From positions 1 through 9,675 of the forward strand of contig JAWLBW010000172.1 in NCBI GenBank assembly GCA_041687475.1: a stretch of DNA of 9,675 nt, given 5' to 3'. This document shows, in pieces, positions 4,596-9,675 of this stretch. This stretch comes from JAWLBW01 sp041687475 (GTDB lineage: Bacteria > J088 > JAWLBW01). Both the position numbers and the translations under genes were made by a program. Position 1 is the first letter of the stretch. Each line of letters opens with the position of its first letter. Below the pieces are notes generated by a model. It had not been told where the DNA came from and ran no database searches. It saw nothing but the letters and a program-made list of their open reading frames with translations.

Positions 4596-5531
4596 TTAGA
4601 ACTGCACGTTCAGTCCGACCACTTCGTCGGTGAGAAACAGCGACCAGCTGACCTGCTCGTCTTCCAGGCCGCCCGTGCCGTAGCGGTTCTGATACTCGCG
4701 CCACGCTTCACGCCCGCCCCGCGGGGTCGAGTGAATGCGCAGCTGCGAGACGAGAACGCCCGAGATAATCTTGAAGGCGCCGCCGCCGAGAAAATTCACA
4801 TCCTTCGACTTACTGGCGAGCCAGGGCTGGTCGAAGTAATACACGGTCACGAGCGCGGCCGAGGTCGAGACCAGCGCGCTGAGAATGTAGGGCTGCCACG
4901 AGGTACCCTTGGCTTCGCCGCGCGCCGTGTCGTGGAGAACGCGTTCGGCACAGGCCACCTTGGCGGCGTCGGTCGATTCGTTACGGCAGGCACGCACTTC
5001 TTCGGCCGAAGAACCGCCGTCGACCGGTGAAATGACCATGTCGGCCGTGCCCAGAAAGGCCGTGGCCGCCCCCACGTAAGCCCCTTCGGGGGGAAGCAGC
5101 CCGGTCAGCCCACCGCCCAGCTGCACCAGCGTGGCGCCGCCGAAAAAGCTCATCCACCCGTACTTCCACCAGGGGGCGTATTCGGCCCGTTCATCCAGGG
5201 CCGATTCGATGAAAGCCAGCCGCTCTTCGGCCTCGCTGTATTCGGGCGCGGCCTCGGGGCGGGTTGCCTGGGTGGCGGCGGCCGGCGCCGAATCTTCACG
5301 TTCAACTGTGGCTTCGGGTGCGTCGGCCTCGGCGGGCGTCTCTTCTTCCGTCGACGCAGGCGGGGTCTGCGGCGCAGCCGGTTCCTTCTCGGGAATGTCG
5401 AGGGGTATGGCGCCTTCACCCGCTTGAACGGCGGTCGCACCGGAGGTATTCGTCGGCTCGGTTTCGTCGGCGACGACCGGACCGGCAAGAAGAAGTACAC
5501 CAAGAAGAGCGATGTGAAGGCGAGCGGTCAT
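4596..5531 (-). CDS. Exported protein of unknown function with Pro/Glu/Ala-rich linker
   Basis: I do not recognise this 311-residue protein. The ATG at 5531-5529 gives a classical signal peptide (MTARLHIALLGVLLLAGPVVA, cleavage about residue 21). The frame is open further upstream to 5744, but the promoter at 5579-5607 lies inside that extension and argues for the shorter protein. Residues about 22-100 are low-complexity and acidic (Pro, Glu, Ala, Thr), typical of a flexible periplasmic linker. Residues 100-311 form a compact region starting with a short helix (SEAEERLAFIESALDERAEY), then Trp/Gly-rich hydrophobic stretches near 122-146, 151-169, 214-233 and 247-265. Two cysteines (Cys182, Cys194) could form a disulphide. 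The C-terminus is VGLNVQF, ending in Phe as many outer-membrane proteins do. It could be an envelope-associated or membrane protein; no enzyme motif is visible. It is transcribed divergently from the cation transporter gene. Confidence 0.75.
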   Translation of the reverse strand: MTARLHIALLGVLLLAGPVVADETEPTNTSGATAVQAGEGAIPLDIPEKEPAAPQTPPASTEEETPAEADAPEATVEREDSAPAAATQATRPEAAPEYSEAEERLAFIESALDERAEYAPWWKYGWMSFFGGATLVQLGGGLTGLLPPEGAYVGAATAFLGTADMVISPVDGGSSAEEVRACRNESTDAAKVACAERVLHDTARGEAKGTSWQPYILSALVSTSAALVTVYYFDQPWLASKSKDVNFLGGGAFKIISGVLVSQLRIHSTPRGGREAWREYQNRYGTGGLEDEQVSWSLFLTDEVVGLNVQF

Positions 5532-5578
5532 CCGAGAGCCTGCGCAAAGGGGGTGAGACATTTGTGTTACAGGCCGAT

Positions 5579-5607
5579 ACTTTACCTGCTGAACGCTCGG
5601 AGTGCAA
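5579..5607 (-). promoter_or_regulatory. Sigma-70-type promoter of the exported-protein gene
   Basis: On the minus strand TTGCAC (5607-5602) is followed after exactly 17 bases by TAAAGT (5584-5579). The -10 box matches the consensus at four of six positions and the -35 box at three. Transcription would start near 5572, about 40 bases before the ATG at 5531. This rules out the longer open frame beginning at 5744 as the main product. Confidence 0.5.
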
Positions 5608-5803
5608 GGCTCCCGCCCGCTCGGCGCAGGAATTTCCGAGAGGCGGCAGCCGACCGGCCCGCGCTGAAAATGCCCGCGTGCTCGCCCGCGAGAATCACGA
5701 GCAATACTCACTGTCGCTGACGAATCACTGCGAGAATACGGCATTTCTGCAAGCTTCAGGTTGTTCGTGATACCGTGTTGAGGTTCTCACCCTTACCGGA
5801 TTC

Positions 5804-5808
5804 GCGAG
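5804..5808 (+). promoter_or_regulatory. Ribosome binding site choosing the CDF start
   Basis: CGAGG lies five bases before the ATG at 5814. It favours this start, which begins the MSDCGCE sequence, over the in-frame GTG at 5775, which has no such site. Confidence 0.6.
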
Positions 5809-5813
5809 GCTTC

Positions 5814-6434
5814 ATGTCGGACTGCGGCTGTGAAATGACGGCACGGAACGAGCGCGAGCGCAAAACCCTGCGCATCGTGCTGGGTATCAACGCCTTCATG
5901 TTCGTTTTCGAGCTTACCCTGGGTCTTCTTGCACAGTCGACCGGGCTGGTGGCCGACTCGCTCGACATGTTCGCCGATGCCTCGGTCTATACGATCAGCC
6001 TGCTGGCGGTTGGCCGCAGCCTCGCATCGCAACAACGCGCCGCCCGCGTCAGCGGCGTAGCCCAAATCGGCCTGGCCCTGCTCGTGGTCGTCGACGTGGT
6101 TCGCCGTTTCCTTGTCGGCAGCGACCCGGTCAGCGCCCTGATGATGGGGGTGGGCGTTCTTGCGCTCATCGCCAACGCCACCTGCCTTTACCTGATTGCG
6201 CGCCACCGCGACGGCGGGGTGCACATGCGCGCGTCTTATATTTTCTCGGCCAACGATGTCGTCGCCAACGTGGGCATCATTCTCTCGGGCGCCCTGGTCT
6301 GGCTGCTCGATAGCCGTTACCCCGACCTGGTCATCGGCGCCGTCATTGCCCTCGTCGTGCTGCGCGGCGGTATCCGGATTCTCGGCGAGGCACGCACCGC
6401 AGGTTCCAACCCCGTGGACGAAAATTTCTCGTAA
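5814..6434 (+). CDS. Cation diffusion facilitator (CDF) family transporter, short form
   Basis: This 206-residue protein has six likely membrane spans (about 19-40, 45-66, 80-100, 106-129, 143-166 and 168-188), the core of the CDF metal efflux family. CDF proteins export Zn, Mn, Fe, Cd or Co ions out of the cytoplasm in exchange for protons. LVADSLDMFADA (45-56) in span 2 supplies Asp51 and Asp55, matching the D-x3-D half of the metal site. Span 5 reads YIFSANDVVAN (142-152): Asp148 is present, but the usual His four residues before it is Phe144, so the site differs from classic zinc transporters. The protein lacks the C-terminal cytoplasmic domain of typical members (about 300 residues). The N-terminus MSDCGCE carries two cysteines that could bind or sense metal. 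The ATG at 5814 follows GAGG with good spacing; a GTG at 5775 is in frame but less likely. Confidence 0.88.
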   Translation: MSDCGCEMTARNERERKTLRIVLGINAFMFVFELTLGLLAQSTGLVADSLDMFADASVYTISLLAVGRSLASQQRAARVSGVAQIGLALLVVVDVVRRFLVGSDPVSALMMGVGVLALIANATCLYLIARHRDGGVHMRASYIFSANDVVANVGIILSGALVWLLDSRYPDLVIGAVIALVVLRGGIRILGEARTAGSNPVDENFS

Positions 6435-6692
6435 CGGCGGAACCTCGGCACGGGCTCCGAACAGACTCACCGGTAAAGCGGTCAACCCCGCCGACGGAAG
6501 ACGGTGAAAGCGGTATCTCAACGCCGTAGGTCAGCCGGCTGCCTGCCCGGCCGTCCGTCGTTCTACCATTTGCATGCCGGCGCCTTTCGAGCGACCCTCG
6601 CCTCACTCAGCGCTACACCTTCTCGTCGCCGTGTGGTAAACTCTCCCGACACCAGTTTGTAACACGGCTGACATTCCCCCAACGAGAAAACC
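6435..6692. other. Intergenic region between CDF and acylase genes
   Basis: This 258-bp gap lies between two plus-strand genes. An imperfect direct repeat, GGTAAAGCGGT (6472-6482) and GGTGAAAGCGGT (6503-6514), is about 31 bp apart and could be a regulator site, though it may be chance. AGCCGGCT (6533-6540) is a short palindrome. TAAACT (6637-6642) could be a -10 box but has no good -35 partner. No intrinsic terminator for the CDF gene is visible. Confidence 0.45.
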
Positions 6693-9239
6693 ATGTCCCG
6701 CCGACCGACGCTTCCACGCCTGGCCCTGCTGTTGGGCTCGCTATTGACGGCCGCCTGCGCGCCGATGCACCTGCTCGGCTATTCGCTCTTTCCCGATTAT
6801 CCCGATGCCCCCGAAACGGCCGAATACCGGCTGCCCGGTATCTCGTCGCCCGTCACGGTAACGCTGCGTGATGACGGGCTCTATCGCATCGCCGCCGAGA
6901 ACGAGGCCGACCTTTTCTACGTGCAGGGCTACCTGCAGGCCCGCGACCGCCTGTTCCAGATGGACTTCATCCGGCGCATGGCCGAAGGTCGGCTCAGCGA
7001 AGTGCTGGGCAACCAGTCCATGGGCGACAAGACCACCGTCGACCTTGACGTCTTCAACCGATTCATGGGTTTCTCGGAGCAGGCCGAAGCGCTGTACGCG
7101 GCCATGGGGCCCGACGAACGGGTCGCCCTCGACGCCTTCGCCGACGGCGTGAACGCGTGGATTGCGACCGGCGAACGCACCTTGGAACACCGCCTGCTCG
7201 ATGCAACCATGCGTCCCTGGCGGGCAACCGACTCGCTCACGATCTTTCGCGTGCTGATGTTCGGCCTGACGCACAACTATACCCGCGAGCTGCGCCGCCT
7301 GGTCATTGCCTGCGCCTCGGGTATCGACGCCATGGAACGCGTGTGGCCCTCGGCCATCGAGTTCGGCCCCTACTTCCTGCCGACCGAAGCCCTCGGCGAA
7401 GGCGAGTATACGCTTCCGCCCGCCGTGGTGCCGGAAATGCGCGACGAGCTGGCCGCACTCTGCCCCGACGGCGCCGGAAAGTCGACGCTGGCGCAGAACG
7501 ACAACCTTGAGCTCTACAATCCACTGCAGCTGCTGCAGGGGGGCATTCAGTCGAGCAACAACTGGGTGGTGGCCGGTTCCCGCACCGCAAGCGGCAAACC
7601 GCTGCTCGCCAACGATCCGCATCTTCCCCAGCTGAATCCGCCCATCGTGTGGGGCATTACCCAGGCGCTGCCCGAAACCGAGGTGTCGGGCTTTACCATC
7701 GTGGGCGTACCCCTCGCTTTCGTGGGCCATAATTTTCACGTGGCCTGGGGGTCGACCATCAACAACGTCGACCTGCAGGATCTGTACGTGCAGAAGCCGG
7801 CGCGCCTGTCCGACGGCACCGACGGCTACGCGTACGACGGAACCGCCGTTGCCTGGGAGCGACGTACCGAACGCATTCACGTCAAGGGCGAGAAACCCGT
7901 CGAGGTTACCGTTCGCTTCTCGAAACATGGTCCGCTGCTGAACGATCTCGACCCGTTCCTGCGCGACCGCATACCGCTGACGGCCCTTCACTCGGTGAAC
8001 CTCGACGACACCAACGATGCGCGAGCCCTGCGTAAGGCCGCCTACGCGAAGAACGCCCGTGAATACGTCGAGGCCATGCAGGATTTCGATTCGGCCTGCA
8101 TCAGCTGGGTCTTCGCCGACACGTCGGGCGACATCGGTTTCACCAGCCCCTGCCGCGTGCCCGTGCGCCCGAGCCACCTCGGCACCTTTCCCGTACCCGG
8201 GTGGACGTCTGCCTACGAGTGGACCGGTGTGTACGATAAAGCCCAGCTGCCCCGGGTCATGAATCCCGAACAGGGGTGGATTGCCACGGCCAACAACCGT
8301 TCGCTGCCCTCGTCGCGCTTTGCCACCCCCTACAACAACGACCCGTCGCCCCCGAACCGCTACGTTCGGATTGCCGATCGTCTCAATGAAAAGCCGACGC
8401 TCACGCTCGAAGACATGTCGGCCATTCAGATGGACACCGGTCTCAGCTACGGCCCCGCGCTGGTGGCCGAGTTCCGCGATGTGCTCTGCGGGCGCAGCTT
8501 CGGCTCGCCGATAACCGACACGGCGGCGGGGCATCTCTGTGAGTGGAATGCCGACGCGAGCGCCGACAGCGTGGGCGCAACCCTGTTCGCCCTGCTGACT
8601 CACGCCGTGCTAGACCGGGCCATGGCCGACGACCTGCCCGGCGGCGCCGAAGGCGAACTGTGGAAGTTCGTGCAGAGCATTCCCCACTTCGAGACCAATG
8701 TCGACTGGCTGTGGACCCGCGCGGCCATCGACCCAGTCTGGGACGACGTGCGTACCCCCAAGGTCGAAAACCGCGCCATGATTCTGCGCGCCGCCTTCGA
8801 AGACGCCGTCGGGGTTGCCCGCGAACGCTACGGCGACGACCCCGCCGCGTGGAAGTGGGGCACGGTGCGACCCTTCGTGCTGCAGCACCCTTTCGGCGGC
8901 AAGGGCGGCATTCTCGGTTCGGTGTTCAATGCCGACGCGCTTGCGGGCACCGGCGCCCCCGAAACGGTGTTCAAGAATCAATACCTGCGTTCCGACCGTG
9001 CGCGCATGCACGTCATGGCCGGCCCGTCACTGCGCTTTGCCGCCGATCTCTCGGATCTGCACAAGAGCCGTTTTTCGCTGGCCGGCGGAGAGAGCGGCTG
9101 GCCGGGCAGCCCGCACTATGCCGATCTGACGCAGGAATGGATGGAAGGAAAAACGCGCGCCCTCTCGCCGCGTCCCGAAGAAACTAAGGTAAAGGCCGTG
9201 TGGATCTTCGTCGACGGCCGCCCCTCGGAGAAACAGTAA
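6693..9239 (+). CDS. Penicillin acylase-family (Ntn-hydrolase) lipoprotein
   Basis: This 848-residue precursor has the full length and order of the penicillin G acylase/AHL acylase family (peptidase S45). An N-terminal signal ends LLTAAC, giving a likely lipidated Cys22. The alpha-chain region spans about 42-260 and includes the conserved GYLQARDRLFQMD (79-91). A spacer then leads to SNNWVVAGSRTASGK (288-302). Autoprocessing is expected just before Ser288, which becomes the N-terminal nucleophile of the beta chain; LLANDPHL (304-311) follows. Other family marks are HVAWG (349-353), KHGPLL (411-416), GWIATANNR (528-536) with the oxyanion-hole Asn, and SGWPGSPHYADLT (801-813). Relatives cleave amide bonds in penicillins, N-acyl-homoserine lactones, acyl peptides or other N-acyl compounds, and the substrate here is not readable. 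The lipobox position -3 is Thr, which is unusual. Only a weak ribosome binding site (GAG) precedes the ATG. The stop overlaps the next gene. Confidence 0.92.
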   Translation: MSRRPTLPRLALLLGSLLTAACAPMHLLGYSLFPDYPDAPETAEYRLPGISSPVTVTLRDDGLYRIAAENEADLFYVQGYLQARDRLFQMDFIRRMAEGRLSEVLGNQSMGDKTTVDLDVFNRFMGFSEQAEALYAAMGPDERVALDAFADGVNAWIATGERTLEHRLLDATMRPWRATDSLTIFRVLMFGLTHNYTRELRRLVIACASGIDAMERVWPSAIEFGPYFLPTEALGEGEYTLPPAVVPEMRDELAALCPDGAGKSTLAQNDNLELYNPLQLLQGGIQSSNNWVVAGSRTASGKPLLANDPHLPQLNPPIVWGITQALPETEVSGFTIVGVPLAFVGHNFHVAWGSTINNVDLQDLYVQKPARLSDGTDGYAYDGTAVAWERRTERIHVKGEKPVEVTVRFSKHGPLLNDLDPFLRDRIPLTALHSVNLDDTNDARALRKAAYAKNAREYVEAMQDFDSACISWVFADTSGDIGFTSPCRVPVRPSHLGTFPVPGWTSAYEWTGVYDKAQLPRVMNPEQGWIATANNRSLPSSRFATPYNNDPSPPNRYVRIADRLNEKPTLTLEDMSAIQMDTGLSYGPALVAEFRDVLCGRSFGSPITDTAAGHLCEWNADASADSVGATLFALLTHAVLDRAMADDLPGGAEGELWKFVQSIPHFETNVDWLWTRAAIDPVWDDVRTPKVENRAMILRAAFEDAVGVARERYGDDPAAWKWGTVRPFVLQHPFGGKGGILGSVFNADALAGTGAPETVFKNQYLRSDRARMHVMAGPSLRFAADLSDLHKSRFSLAGGESGWPGSPHYADLTQEWMEGKTRALSPRPEETKVKAVWIFVDGRPSEKQ

Positions 9240-9675
9240 TGCGCAAGTCAATCACCACAGCCGTTCTACTTACGCTTCTTTCTACCCAGAACGCCGACGC
9301 CGGCGGGTTCATCATGCCCAGCACCGGCGCCAAGGCCTCGAGCATGGCGGGCGCCTGGGTCGCGCAGGGCGATGACCTCTCGGTCATGGACCACAACCCG
9401 GCCCAGCTCGTGCGTCAGGGCAATTACGGCGCCGAGCTTCACTATACGGCCTACAATTTCGCGGCTCGCTTCGAACCGGCGCCTGTCGAAGGCTACGGCA
9501 GCGCACCGGTCGCCGAAAACGCGGGCGACTTCATCAACCACATTCCCAACCTGTACGGCGTCTTTCCCATTCACGAACGCCTGGTGCTGGGCGCGGGCAT
9601 CTTCACGCCCGTGGGGCCGCGTCACACCTACAACGACGGCGGCGCGCAGCGTCTGCAGATGCAGCAGGCCCAGCT
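9239..9675 (+). CDS. FadL/OMPP1-type outer-membrane porin (3' end missing)
   Basis: The frame opens with ATG at 9239 and is cut by the window edge after 145 complete codons. The N-terminus is a signal peptide (MRKSITTAVLLTLLSTQNADA, cleavage about residue 21). The mature start GGFIMPSTGAKASSMAGAW, then DDLSVMDHNPAQLV (45-58), matches the family N-terminus, where the first residues plug the barrel and the NPA motif is conserved. GAGIFTPVGP (118-127) is also typical. FadL-type porins carry hydrophobic compounds, such as long-chain fatty acids or aromatics, across the outer membrane. The start codon overlaps the acylase stop by one base (TAATG), and GGAG (9227-9230) sits 8 bases upstream, so translation is coupled to the acylase. 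The ligand cannot be predicted, but the pairing suggests a hydrophobic amide. Confidence 0.85.
   Translation, partial: MRKSITTAVLLTLLSTQNADAGGFIMPSTGAKASSMAGAWVAQGDDLSVMDHNPAQLVRQGNYGAELHYTAYNFAARFEPAPVEGYGSAPVAENAGDFINHIPNLYGVFPIHERLVLGAGIFTPVGPRHTYNDGGAQRLQMQQAQ

Larger units (their letters stand above)
5532..5813. other. Divergent intergenic region
   Basis: This 282-bp gap separates the divergently transcribed exported-protein and cation transporter genes. A promoter for the minus-strand gene is recognisable (5579-5607). No clear -35/-10 pair is visible for the plus-strand gene. A GCGAGAAT direct repeat occurs at 5688-5695 and 5730-5737. I see no other feature. Confidence 0.5.

Noticed and set aside
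5532..5744. N-terminal extension of the exported protein
   Set aside because: The extension contains a plausible promoter at 5579-5607, has no signal-peptide character, and would hide the clear signal peptide starting at 5531.
6637..6665. Promoter for the acylase gene (TAAACT or TGTAAC as -10)
   Set aside because: Neither has a reasonable -35 box at 16-18 bases, so I cannot support it.
6741..8603. 620-codon minus-strand frame opposite the acylase gene
   Set aside because: The acylase frame is complete with catalytic motifs over its full length; the antisense product is Gly/Arg/His/Val-rich as expected for a mirror of GC-rich coding DNA.

Overview
The window is GC-rich, gene-dense bacterial DNA. 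Two proteins have lipoprotein-type signal peptides, one is an outer-membrane FadL-type porin and one is a penicillin-acylase-family hydrolase, so the organism is almost certainly Gram-negative (diderm). A good -24/-12 promoter implies that it uses sigma-54. I cannot name the lineage from the sequence. Gamma- or deltaproteobacteria or a GC-rich leptospire-like spirochaete would all fit.

Layout. (1) 1-2751, minus strand: a ZIP-like multi-pass membrane protein, then a class III PLP-dependent aminotransferase with its own sigma-70-type promoter, then, 8 bp downstream, a protein-kinase-like enzyme that runs off the left edge. (2) 2752-3419: a long non-coding stretch. It holds a possible palindromic or MITE-like element of about 320 bp bounded by a 13-bp inverted repeat, followed by a sigma-54 promoter. 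(3) 3335-3659, plus strand: a compact single-gene unit made of sigma-54 promoter, leader hairpin, 46-codon single-span membrane protein, 3' hairpin with a C/U-rich loop, and intrinsic terminator. (4) 3806-4360, plus strand: a cytochrome P460-type haem lipoprotein whose Shine-Dalgarno sequence is perfectly complementary to a C-tract in its own upstream region. Copies of a heptamer (YCGATGG) lie on both sides of this gene, and a second 7-bp tandem array follows it. (5) 4596-5531, minus strand: an unrecognised exported protein with a Pro/Glu/Ala-rich linker and several hydrophobic segments, with a recognisable promoter. (6) 5814-6434, plus strand: a short cation diffusion facilitator. (7) 6693-9675, plus strand: a penicillin-acylase-family Ntn-hydrolase lipoprotein, overlapped by one base by a FadL/OMPP1-type porin cut by the right edge.

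How the genes may work together. The aminotransferase and kinase-like protein look co-transcribed and may act on the same amino compound. The acylase and FadL-type porin look translationally coupled, which suggests uptake of a hydrophobic N-acyl compound plus its hydrolysis in the cell envelope. The most unusual part is 3335-3806, where a sigma-54-driven micro-gene and the P460 gene are surrounded by RNA structures that could control translation.
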